From contig CAJUMD010000079.1 in assembly GCA_910587275.1 (NCBI GenBank), forward strand, positions 1 through 16,225: a stretch of 16,225 nt of DNA. Reading direction: 5' to 3'. Positions within the stretch are counted from its first letter, which is position 1. Every line of letters starts with the position of its first letter. The DNA is from an uncultured Kineothrix sp. GTDB taxonomy: Bacteria > Bacillota > Clostridia > Lachnospirales > Lachnospiraceae. A program made the position numbers and the translations under genes. Of the stretch, positions 1-7,478 are shown one piece after another. The notes under the pieces were generated by a model. It ran no database searches, was not told where the DNA came from, and saw only the letters and a program-made list of their open reading frames with translations.

Positions 1-157
1 ATCAACCACCTTCCTTGGAATTCCCTATATTTGAATTATACAGGAAGCTCCTTCTTGTTTTGGGGCACGTGAACATGCGCTTGTCATTTTATAAAACAAC
101 CTATGTATTATACAATGCTTAAGGGCTAAAAATCTACTGTTTCCGGGAAAAAATTTA

Positions 158-186
158 GAAATCTTTAATAGATGGCGAAAGATTTC
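158..186. promoter_or_regulatory. 9-bp inverted repeat upstream of the ftsH promoter, possible operator
   Basis: GAAATCTTT (158-166) and its perfect reverse complement AAAGATTTC (178-186) are separated by 11 bp. The half-site centres lie 20 bp apart, about two helical turns, and the repeat ends 12 bp before the -35 box. This geometry suits a dimeric DNA-binding protein. It does not resemble CIRCE or a CtsR direct repeat, so the regulator is unknown. Confidence 0.4.
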
Positions 187-198
187 ACAATTATATTA

Positions 199-227
199 TT
201 GATTTATCGAAAAGTTATCCCTATAAT
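199..227 (+). promoter_or_regulatory. Sigma-A promoter of ftsH
   Basis: A -35 box TTGATT (199-204) and a perfect -10 box TATAAT (222-227) are separated by exactly 17 bp. The expected transcription start near 234 gives a leader of about 30 nt before the ftsH ATG at 263. A ribosome binding site (GGATAGGAG) lies just upstream of that ATG. This is the best promoter match in the left 262 bp. Confidence 0.8.
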
Positions 228-262
228 AGAAAAGGCAAGAGGCTTACGGATAGGAGTATAAA

Positions 263-2677
263 ATGGACGAAAACAACTTAAACCAATATGACGGCGGCGG
301 ATACAACGGCAACCGAGGCGGTCAGAATAACAATAACGGAAACAACAACGGTTCCGGTCCGGGCGGAAACGGGGACGACCCCAAGCGGCAGAGCATTGTC
401 CTGCTGCTGGTGGCGGCGTTAATTACCCTTCTTTGCATGAGCTATTTCATGAAGGTGATGACCGGCGGGACGGAACGGGAAATTACCTATAATGAGTTCG
501 TGGATATGGTGGAAGACGGAAAAGTAAAAAGCGTGGAAATCGAAACCGACCGGATTAACATCATACCGAAACAGCAGATTGGGGGCAGTAATCCTTATGC
601 CGTTTCGCCGGTGACTTATTATACCGGGCGGGTGGAAGACGACGGACTGACCCAGTTCCTGCTGGAACATGACGTGGATTTGAGCGGCGTGGTTCCCGAC
701 GGCTCCGGAATGGTGTTATCCATTATCCTGACTTATATCCTTCCCATTCTGTTAATGTGGGTGCTGCTTAGTTTCCTGTTCCGCAGGATGTCCAAAAGCG
801 GCGGCGGTATGATGGGCGTTGGCAAAAGCAATGCCAAGGTTTATGTGGAGAAAGAAACCGGCGTGACGTTTAAGGATGTGGCGGGGGAAGACGAAGCGAA
901 GGAATCCCTGCAGGAAGTGGTGGACTTTTTGCACAATCCGGGAAGATATGCCAAAATCGGTGCGAAACTGCCAAAGGGCGCCCTGCTTGTGGGACCTCCG
1001 GGTACCGGGAAAACCCTTCTCGCCAAAGCGGTGGCAGGGGAAGCCCATGTGCCGTTTTTCTCGCTGGCAGGTTCGGATTTTATAGAGCTGTACGTGGGTG
1101 TGGGCGCTTCCCGTGTGAGGGATTTGTTTAAGGAAGCAACCAAAAATGCGCCCTGCATTATTTTTATCGATGAAATTGACGCCATCGGGCGCAGCCGTGA
1201 TTCCAAGTACGGCGGTGGGAATGAGGAACGGGAGCAGACGTTAAACCAGCTTTTGTCCGAAATGGACGGTTTTGATACATCCAAGGGAATCCTGATTTTG
1301 GGCGCTACCAACCGCCCGGAGATACTGGACAAGGCACTGCTTCGGCCGGGGCGCTTTGACCGGCGGATTATCGTGGATAAACCGGATTTAAAGGGACGCG
1401 TGGAAATACTGAAAGTTCATGCCAAAGACGTGCTGATGGACGACAGCGTGGATTTGGATGCCATAGCGCTCGCTACCAGCGGCGCGGTGGGCGCGGACCT
1501 TGCCAATATGATTAATGAGGCGGCAATCAATGCCGTGCAGAGGGGCAGGGAATATGTCTGCCAGCACGACCTGTTTGAAGCGGTGGAGCAGGTATTGGTG
1601 GGCAAGGAGAAAAAAGACCGCATTATGAGCAGGGAGGAACGTAAAATTGTTTCCTACCATGAGGTCGGTCATGCGCTCTTGAGCGCTTTGCAGAAAAATT
1701 CCGAGCCGGTACAGAAGATTACCATTGTTCCCCGCACCATGGGGGCGCTGGGGTATGTGATGCAGGTACCGGAAGAAGAAAAATACCTGAATACCAAGGC
1801 GGAACTGCATGATATGCTGGTAGGCTATTTGGGCGGACGTGCAGCGGAAGAAATCGTGTTTGACACCGTGACCACCGGAGCCGCCAACGATATTGAAAAA
1901 GCCACCAATATTGCGAAAAACATGGTAACCAGGTTCGGTATGAGCGACAAGTTCGGACTGATGGGACTTGCCACGGTGGAAAATGAATATTTGGGCGGCG
2001 GTTCCCGCATGAACTGCAGCGATGTGACGGCAGCGGACGTGGATACCGAAGTGATGAACATTCTGAAGGAATGTTATGAGGAAGCGAAAGGGATGCTTGC
2101 CGAGAACAGGGAACTGATGGATAAAATCGCAGCCCACTTAATCGAGAAAGAAACGATTACCGGTAAGGAGTTTATGCAAATTTTCCGCAAGGAAAAAGGA
2201 CTGCCGGAACCGGAGGAGGAAGAAAACGGTAAGGCGGAAGGGGATGTTTTGGCGGATGGCGGAAAAACGGAATCCGCAATGACGGAAACTATGGAGCCGG
2301 GGAACGAGGAAGCAGCCGGCAGGGAATCCGAAGGCATAAAGCCGGAGCAGGAAACGGAACCGGAAATAAAACCGGAACAACCGGGAATGCCCGTAAAAAC
2401 CCCCGCACAAAATGAGCGGGAAGAAGGTGCAGACCAAATGGAATCCCGTCAGGAAATCCCAAAGGAGCCGGAAGGGGAATCCGCAATAGGAACGCAGCCG
2501 GAAACGGAAGCCGGTGAACCTGACCGGCAGGACAGAGTTTCGGCGGGCACAGCCGCCGGAAGGGAAGAACGTCCGGTAAACGGGCAGCCGGCAAACCGGT
2601 ATCCGGTCGGAAGGTTCTCCAATGCATCCGGCAATTTTGACGAAACGCTGCAAAAGAAAATAGACGAACAGGAATAG
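263..2677 (+). CDS. ftsH: ATP-dependent zinc metalloprotease FtsH with extended tails
   Basis: Membrane-anchored AAA+ protease that unfolds and degrades membrane and short-lived cytosolic proteins as a hexamer. Residues 1-43 are an Asn/Gly-rich cytosolic leader. Transmembrane segments lie at about 44-64 and 150-173, flanking the extracytoplasmic domain. The AAA+ module shows Walker A GPPGTGKT (244-251), Walker B FIDEID (301-306), the pore-loop segment ELYVGVG (Y277 where Phe is usual), and the second region of homology ending in RPGRFDR (361-367). The zinc site is HEVGH (466-470) with a probable third ligand D543 in GAANDIEK. HEAGH is more usual, but HExxH is kept. The protein has 804 residues against about 610-650 for most FtsH. 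The excess is the N-terminal leader and a roughly 155-residue Glu/Pro/Gly-rich, probably disordered tail from about residue 648. The ATG follows a ribosome binding site and a consensus promoter, so the start is secure. Confidence 0.97.
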   Translation: MDENNLNQYDGGGYNGNRGGQNNNNGNNNGSGPGGNGDDPKRQSIVLLLVAALITLLCMSYFMKVMTGGTEREITYNEFVDMVEDGKVKSVEIETDRINIIPKQQIGGSNPYAVSPVTYYTGRVEDDGLTQFLLEHDVDLSGVVPDGSGMVLSIILTYILPILLMWVLLSFLFRRMSKSGGGMMGVGKSNAKVYVEKETGVTFKDVAGEDEAKESLQEVVDFLHNPGRYAKIGAKLPKGALLVGPPGTGKTLLAKAVAGEAHVPFFSLAGSDFIELYVGVGASRVRDLFKEATKNAPCIIFIDEIDAIGRSRDSKYGGGNEEREQTLNQLLSEMDGFDTSKGILILGATNRPEILDKALLRPGRFDRRIIVDKPDLKGRVEILKVHAKDVLMDDSVDLDAIALATSGAVGADLANMINEAAINAVQRGREYVCQHDLFEAVEQVLVGKEKKDRIMSREERKIVSYHEVGHALLSALQKNSEPVQKITIVPRTMGALGYVMQVPEEEKYLNTKAELHDMLVGYLGGRAAEEIVFDTVTTGAANDIEKATNIAKNMVTRFGMSDKFGLMGLATVENEYLGGGSRMNCSDVTAADVDTEVMNILKECYEEAKGMLAENRELMDKIAAHLIEKETITGKEFMQIFRKEKGLPEPEEEENGKAEGDVLADGGKTESAMTETMEPGNEEAAGRESEGIKPEQETEPEIKPEQPGMPVKTPAQNEREEGADQMESRQEIPKEPEGESAIGTQPETEAGEPDRQDRVSAGTAAGREERPVNGQPANRYPVGRFSNASGNFDETLQKKIDEQE

Positions 2678-2719
2678 CGCAGAGGAGGTTCTTATGTCAA
2701 ATGGGAACCTCCTTTGCGC
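2677..2719 (+). other. 15-bp hairpin overlapping the ftsH stop codon
   Basis: Arm 2677-2691 (GCGCAGAGGAGGTTC) pairs with arm 2705-2719 (GAACCTCCTTTGCGC) over 15 bp with one G-U wobble and a 13-nt loop. The left arm starts at the last base of the ftsH stop codon. No U-tract follows, so it does not look like a normal intrinsic terminator. It may mark or stabilise the ftsH mRNA 3' end. It also buries the AGGAGG of the small ORF that starts in the loop. Confidence 0.6.
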
Positions 2720-2771
2720 ACACGGCATCCAAAGGGATCTTGCCGGCGCGGAAGCCGCTATTTTAGTATAA
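2694..2771 (+). CDS. Candidate 25-aa small ORF between ftsH and uvrC
   Basis: The ATG at 2694 lies 5 nt after a perfect AGGAGG (2683-2688) and opens a 25-codon frame ending in TAA at 2769-2771. The peptide begins MSNGNLLCAHG and ends GAEAAILV. It has no recognisable domain and is only mildly hydrophobic at its end. The stop codon abuts the uvrC ribosome binding site (AAGGAAGG), which suits translational coupling. The ribosome binding site and start lie in the arm and loop of the hairpin at 2677-2719, as in leader-peptide arrangements. The strong initiation signal is seen directly; translation and function are inferred. A chance ORF remains quite possible. Confidence 0.35.
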   Translation: MSNGNLLCAHGIQRDLAGAEAAILV

Positions 2772-2788
2772 GGAAGGTGCAATGGAAT

Positions 2789-4654
2789 ATGACGTTTGAT
2801 TTTGAGGAGGAATTAAAAAAGCTGCCTGCCAAACCGGGCGTATATATTATGCATGACGGCAGCGATTCGATTATCTATGTGGGAAAAGCGATTAACCTCC
2901 ACAGCCGTGTTCGTTCCTATTTCCGCAAGAATATCGGGAGGGGTCCCCAAATTGACAAGATGGTGACACAGATTGCGCGGTTTGAATATATCATTACGGA
3001 TTCCGAACTGGAAGCGCTTGTGCTGGAGAACAACCTGATCAAAGAATACAGTCCCCGTTATAACACGATGTTAAAGGATGACAAAACATATCCGTACATA
3101 AAGGTGACGGTGGGCGAGCCGTATCCGAGGGTACTGTTTTCCAGGGAGATGAAAAAGGATAAATCCCGGTATTTTGGTCCCTATACCAGTGCGGCGGCGG
3201 TGAAGGATACCATAGAATTGATTAATAAGCTGTATATGCTGCGTACCTGCAACCGTTCCCTGCCGAAAGATGCCGGAAAGGAAAGACCCTGTCTGAACTA
3301 TCATATTAAACAGTGCATGGCGCCCTGCCAGGGCTATGTTTCCAAAGAACAATACCGGGAACAGGTGGATCAGGCGCTGGATTTCCTGAACGGCAATTAC
3401 CAGCCTATTTTAAAGGACTTGGAACGGAAAATGCAGGATGCTGCGGAGAATATGGAATTTGAAGATGCCATCCGGTACAGGGATTTGTACAACAGCGTAA
3501 AACAGGTGGCGCAAAAGCAGAAAATCACCGACAGCGACGGGGAGGATAAGGATATTATTGCGCTGGCGGCAGATGAAAACGATGCGGTGGTACAGGTATT
3601 CTTCATCCGGAACGGCAAGTTAATCGGCAGGGAGCATTTTTACATGACGCATGTGTCGGGAAGTGCAAGGGCGCAGATTCTGTTGGATTTCGTCAAACAG
3701 TTTTATGCCGGGACGCCTTTTATCCCGAAAGAACTGATGCTGCAGGAGGAAATCGAGGACATTGACGTACTGGAACGCTGGCTGGGCGCAAGGAAGGGAA
3801 GCCGTGTTTATATCCGGGTGCCGAGGAAAGGGACGAAGGAAAAGCTGGTGGAACTGGCGGCGAAAAACGCAGCCCTGGTCCTGAGCCAGGATAAGGAAAA
3901 AATCAAGAGGGAAGAAGGGCGTACCATTGGGGCAGTGAAAGAAATCGCGGTTTTGCTCGGCTTGGAGGGCATTGTACGCATGGAGGCGTACGACATATCC
4001 AACATCAGCGGTTTTGCCAATGTGGGTTCCATGGTGGTGTTTGAAAAAGGGAAGCCGAAGCGCAGCGATTACCGCAAGTTTAAGATAAAAACCGTGTCGG
4101 GACCGGACGATTATGCCTGCATGAAAGAAGTCCTCATCAGACGTTTCCTCCATGGCATGGAAGAACAGAAGGATTTGGACAGGAAGGAAATTGACCAGAA
4201 ATTTGGCAGTTTTACCAAATTCCCGGACCTGATTCTGATGGACGGCGGCAAGGGGCAGGTTAATATTGCGTTGGAAGTGCTGGCGGAGCTGCAGCTCAAC
4301 ATTCCGGTCTGCGGCATGGTGAAAGATGATAACCACCGTACGAGGGGCTTGTATTTCCACAATGAGGAAATCCCCATTGACCGGTATTCCGAAGGGTTTA
4401 AGCTGGTGACGAGGGTGCAGGATGAAGCCCATCGTTTCGCCATTGAATACCACCGTTCCCTCAGGAGCAAGACGCAGGTGAAATCAGTGCTGGATGACAT
4501 TCCCGGCGTGGGTCCGTCCAGAAGGAAAGCGCTTATGCGGCATTTTAAGTCCATCGATGAAATCAAAGGCGCGGATGTGGAACGGCTGGCGGAAGTGCCG
4601 GAGATACCGGTGCACATTGCGCGGGGAATCCATGATTTTTTTCATGGCGATTAA
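2789..4654 (+). CDS. uvrC: UvrABC system protein C (excinuclease subunit)
   Basis: Nucleotide excision repair nuclease that is recruited by UvrB and cuts the damaged strand on both sides of the lesion. With the start at 2789 it has 621 residues, normal for UvrC. The N-terminal GIY-YIG domain shows GVY (17-19), YVG (30-32), R40 and E80. Four cysteines (C154, C168, C176, C180) match the spacing of the UvrC iron-sulfur cluster. A UVR/UvrB-binding helix pair follows (about 210-240). The RNase-H-like C-terminal nuclease has D402 (YDISN), D485 (LMDGGKGQ) and H548 (DEAHRFA). Tandem helix-hairpin-helix motifs begin at PGVGPSRRKAL (572-582). The start was chosen because MTFDFEEEL matches usual UvrC N-termini and follows AAGGAAGG by 11 nt. 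The frame is open upstream to a TTG at 2714, but that has no ribosome binding site. Confidence 0.97.
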   Translation: MTFDFEEELKKLPAKPGVYIMHDGSDSIIYVGKAINLHSRVRSYFRKNIGRGPQIDKMVTQIARFEYIITDSELEALVLENNLIKEYSPRYNTMLKDDKTYPYIKVTVGEPYPRVLFSREMKKDKSRYFGPYTSAAAVKDTIELINKLYMLRTCNRSLPKDAGKERPCLNYHIKQCMAPCQGYVSKEQYREQVDQALDFLNGNYQPILKDLERKMQDAAENMEFEDAIRYRDLYNSVKQVAQKQKITDSDGEDKDIIALAADENDAVVQVFFIRNGKLIGREHFYMTHVSGSARAQILLDFVKQFYAGTPFIPKELMLQEEIEDIDVLERWLGARKGSRVYIRVPRKGTKEKLVELAAKNAALVLSQDKEKIKREEGRTIGAVKEIAVLLGLEGIVRMEAYDISNISGFANVGSMVVFEKGKPKRSDYRKFKIKTVSGPDDYACMKEVLIRRFLHGMEEQKDLDRKEIDQKFGSFTKFPDLILMDGGKGQVNIALEVLAELQLNIPVCGMVKDDNHRTRGLYFHNEEIPIDRYSEGFKLVTRVQDEAHRFAIEYHRSLRSKTQVKSVLDDIPGVGPSRRKALMRHFKSIDEIKGADVERLAEVPEIPVHIARGIHDFFHGD

Positions 4655-4678
4655 CCTTTCTTCCCGTGTGTAAAGAGC

Positions 4679-4715
4679 CGGCAGCCGCATTTGTGCGGAT
4701 ATTTCGCGGCTGCCG
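4679..4715 (+). terminator. Hairpin downstream of uvrC
   Basis: CGGCAGCCGC (4679-4688) and GCGGCTGCCG (4706-4715) form a perfect 10-bp GC-rich stem with a 17-nt loop, 24 nt after the uvrC stop. GTGAAAA follows instead of a U-run, so termination efficiency is uncertain. It probably acts together with the second hairpin next to it. Confidence 0.5.
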
Positions 4716-4719
4716 TGAA

Positions 4720-4757
4720 AATCAACAGCCCCGCTGCCTGCAGCGGGGCTGTTGATT
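4720..4757. terminator. Bidirectional terminator between convergent uvrC and kinase genes
   Basis: Arms 4720-4736 and 4741-4757 are perfect complements over 17 bp (core CAGCCCCGCTG / CAGCGGGGCTG) with a CCTG loop. On the minus strand the stem is followed by a short T-run (ATTTTC), 12 nt after the stop of the histidine kinase. On the plus strand it closes the uvrC transcript. Its place between two convergent genes supports a shared terminator. Confidence 0.75.
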
Positions 4758-4768
4758 CCCGAGGACAA

Positions 4769-7459
4769 TTAACCGGATTGGTTATGTTCTTCCCATTCCT
4801 TCATAATGTCCTCACAGGCATCCACATCAATATCATCAATGGCGGTACGCAGCCGCTCAAACAGATCATGCTGCCAGTCCACATACCGGTACTGGTCCAT
4901 ATCCTGCAAAACGGCTTCCATTTCGTCCATGTCCAGGTTGTCGAGAGCCTCGCGCAGCTTTTGGAACAGCTCCTGTAATACGCTGCTGTCGGCTTCCTGC
5001 TTCCCCTCGTCATGGGAAACCTCGTCGGGAAAATACTGTGCCAAAATCCGGCTGTATTCGGAATATTTTTCCAAAAGCCCAGGTGTCTGTTCGTGGATCA
5101 TAGCGGCATCTTCCGCATTTCCCGCCTGTTCCAAGGCAGCCGCCATGTCGGACAGGGTGGTGGCGCCTATTTGCCGGGAAGCGCTTTTAAGGGCGTGGAC
5201 TTCTATAGTGTAGCCGCGCCAGTCCCCGTTCTGCTCAAGGGTTCTGATGAGCTGTACTTTTTTGCTGATCAGGTGGTAATAGTCTTTTAATACCGACCAG
5301 TACAGTTTTTCGCTTCCGAGAAGTTTCAGTGCCGCGTCCACGTCCAACCCTTCTATTTTGAGAGTAGGTTTCGGTTCCGGCTTCTGCTGTGTTTTTGTAT
5401 GTTGGCTGACTTTCAGTATTTTTTCTTTGGGCAGCCAATGCTTTAACGTGGAGATGAGGAAACGCAGTTCAATGGGTTTCGGGACAAAGTCGTCCAGCCC
5501 TTCCCTTAAAAACATGGCGCGTGTGCCGGATACCGCGTTGGCAGTCAGGGCGATAATGGGAACGTCGTCGTAATCCTCATGGAAACGGCGGATGATATGG
5601 GTGGTTTCCACACCGTCCAGCTCCGGCATCATATGATCCATAAAAATAAGGTCGTAGTGTTTCTCCGCAATTTTATCCAATGCAATCTTGCCGCTTAAGG
5701 CGGTATCGATGTGCATCTGCATGGGCTCCAAAAGTCCTTCCGTAACCGTCAGGTTCACCGTATTGTCATCCACTATCAGGATCTCCGCATCCGGCGCAAT
5801 AAATTCAAAATCATCGTCCGAAGGATGGGCGAGATACATATGGATATCCTCATGGTTCAGTATGGAGGCGATATTCAGGGTATACAGGGGTTTTTTGATA
5901 ACCAAAAGGTTATCAATGTCGCTGGTATAAGAAGAACGGAAATCCAGCATCAGTACTCCCGTAATTTCAGGGTGTCCCTGTATGTATCCCGCCATCTGCT
6001 CCGTGAACACGCAATGCTCTATAAAGAAAAAAGTATTGTCATCCGGTTCCAGCCCCGGCAAATCCTTGGGAGAGGACAGCGGATGGTATGTTCCGCCGAA
6101 TCGTTTGATGTCGGTCTCCAACTGTTTTTTCACATAGGGGTTGGAAACGTATACGAAGGCGGTGAAGGGTTTCAGGGCTTTGACATCGACACTGGGGTTC
6201 ATGTTATCCACCCGCTGCGGCACGATGAAGGAGAAACGGCTTCCTTTCCCGTATTCGCTCTCCGCCCATATATTGCCATGCATCAGGGCAAGAAGCTGTT
6301 TGGAAATGGCAAGCCCCAGTCCGGTTCCTTCCACATTCCGGTTCCTTTTGCTGTCCAACTGCTGGAAGGACTGGAACAGATTGCCGAAATCCTCTTTTTT
6401 GATGCCGATGCCGGTATCCGTAACGGAAACCAGTAAGTCTATCTGGTGGTTGTGCTTCCGGATGAAATCTATTTTCAGGAGAACCTGTCCGTGCTCGGTA
6501 AACTTCACTGCATTGTTGGCAATGTTGATGATAAGCTGTTTGATGCGTATCAGGTCGCCATGCAGTTTGCTGGGAATATCGGGGGCGATGTCCAAAACGA
6601 ATTCCACATCTTTGCTGTCGATACGCGTCATAATAATATTGGTAATATCGTTAATAATGGAAAACATTTCATATTCGCTGGAAACGATGTCCAGTTTCCC
6701 CGACTCAATTTTGGAAAAGTCCAAAATGTCGTTAATAATGGTAAGCAATGTTTTGCCCGAGGATTTGATTTGGTTCACGTGCTCCCTTGCTGCGGGAGGG
6801 AGATCTTCCCGCAGCGCCATTTCCGCCATGCCGATGACCGCGTTCATGGGAGTTCGGATTTCGTGGCTCATATTGGCGAGGAAATCCGACTTCATGCGCG
6901 CTGCCTTTTCCGCTTCCATGTTTGCCTGGTTCACCAGCAGTTTGTGGTGGGCAATGTTGGAAAGGACGTTGGCAATGGTGTAGAGGAAATCGGCGGTGGT
7001 CTGCAGGGATTCCTTTGGCAGGATACGTATGTTTGTGGCCGCGTTCCAATAGGTCATGGGATCTACGTTGATTTCCCTTGCCGTTTCCATGATCCTCGCC
7101 ATATTGGGCGGTTCGGTCAGCACCTGACCGCCGATGAAACATCCTATCATTTTGTCACCTGCCATAATCGGGGCGGCAAGATCCGTCAGCCCCGCATGGC
7201 AATAGTAAATGGTGGCAGCGCCTTTTTTTAAGGCAGTTTCCGCCCCGTATTTGTCACATTGTTCGCACCGCAGGCGTCCGAGGGTGGACTTACGGGTATA
7301 TTTCATACAGAATTCCGAAAAATTCGTGCCTTCCGTAACGGCAACGCCGTTGGCATCCGTAGTGAGGGAGGCAATACCGGTCAGTTTGGAGAAAGAATTC
7401 TGTAATTGCTGTAAGATATCCGCATCGATTAAATCCGTGATATTCCATTCTTGCTGCAT
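4769..7459 (-). CDS. PocR-domain hybrid sensor histidine kinase with receiver and HPt domains
   Basis: Large phosphorelay kinase of 896 residues with no clear transmembrane segment, so probably a cytosolic sensor. Residues about 5-150 look like a PocR ligand-sensing domain carrying C51, C65, C68 and C87 (CEQC is 65-68), a possible metal or redox site. A helical linker leads to HisKA with phospho-acceptor H199 (MSHEIRTP). The HATPase domain has the N-box N312/N316, DTGIG (348-352) and GTGLGL (378-383). Residues about 431-545 look like a degenerate receiver: the acidic pair is replaced by VSN (438-440) and E481 stands about where the phospho-Asp would be. A complete receiver follows (D564/D565, phospho-acceptor D608, T639, K661), then an HPt domain with H755 (EVHALKSAS). 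The C-terminus has two similar helical segments 35 residues apart. It lies 19 bp after the receiver gene and begins after an AGGGAG ribosome binding site. The ligand is unknown. Confidence 0.9.
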   Translation of the reverse strand: MQQEWNITDLIDADILQQLQNSFSKLTGIASLTTDANGVAVTEGTNFSEFCMKYTRKSTLGRLRCEQCDKYGAETALKKGAATIYYCHAGLTDLAAPIMAGDKMIGCFIGGQVLTEPPNMARIMETAREINVDPMTYWNAATNIRILPKESLQTTADFLYTIANVLSNIAHHKLLVNQANMEAEKAARMKSDFLANMSHEIRTPMNAVIGMAEMALREDLPPAAREHVNQIKSSGKTLLTIINDILDFSKIESGKLDIVSSEYEMFSIINDITNIIMTRIDSKDVEFVLDIAPDIPSKLHGDLIRIKQLIINIANNAVKFTEHGQVLLKIDFIRKHNHQIDLLVSVTDTGIGIKKEDFGNLFQSFQQLDSKRNRNVEGTGLGLAISKQLLALMHGNIWAESEYGKGSRFSFIVPQRVDNMNPSVDVKALKPFTAFVYVSNPYVKKQLETDIKRFGGTYHPLSSPKDLPGLEPDDNTFFFIEHCVFTEQMAGYIQGHPEITGVLMLDFRSSYTSDIDNLLVIKKPLYTLNIASILNHEDIHMYLAHPSDDDFEFIAPDAEILIVDDNTVNLTVTEGLLEPMQMHIDTALSGKIALDKIAEKHYDLIFMDHMMPELDGVETTHIIRRFHEDYDDVPIIALTANAVSGTRAMFLREGLDDFVPKPIELRFLISTLKHWLPKEKILKVSQHTKTQQKPEPKPTLKIEGLDVDAALKLLGSEKLYWSVLKDYYHLISKKVQLIRTLEQNGDWRGYTIEVHALKSASRQIGATTLSDMAAALEQAGNAEDAAMIHEQTPGLLEKYSEYSRILAQYFPDEVSHDEGKQEADSSVLQELFQKLREALDNLDMDEMEAVLQDMDQYRYVDWQHDLFERLRTAIDDIDVDACEDIMKEWEEHNQSG

Positions 7460-7478
7460 GATTCTTCTCCCTTCCGTC

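Noticed and set aside
1..72. Possible end of an upstream gene at the left edge
   Set aside because: All three plus frames are short and none resembles the C-terminus of the proteins usually found before ftsH (Hpt, TilS).
81..111. Second promoter (TTGTCA, 19 bp, TATTAT) upstream of ftsH
   Set aside because: The spacing is long and the -10 box imperfect; the promoter at 199-227 is far better.
1388..2137. Long minus-strand ORF inside ftsH
   Set aside because: It is antisense to a strongly conserved gene and has no recognisable domain; GC-rich third positions explain the open frame.
2714..2788. Extended uvrC start at TTG 2714
   Set aside because: The extra 25 residues are Arg-rich and unlike UvrC N-termini, there is no ribosome binding site before the TTG, and the ATG at 2789 has one.
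3620..4453. 277-codon minus-strand ORF inside uvrC
   Set aside because: It lies antisense to conserved UvrC domains, has a His/Phe-rich composition typical of shadow frames, and shows no family motif.
5711..6436. Long plus-strand ORF opposite the histidine kinase
   Set aside because: It is antisense to the receiver and HATPase region, shows no motif, and has no plausible ribosome binding site.
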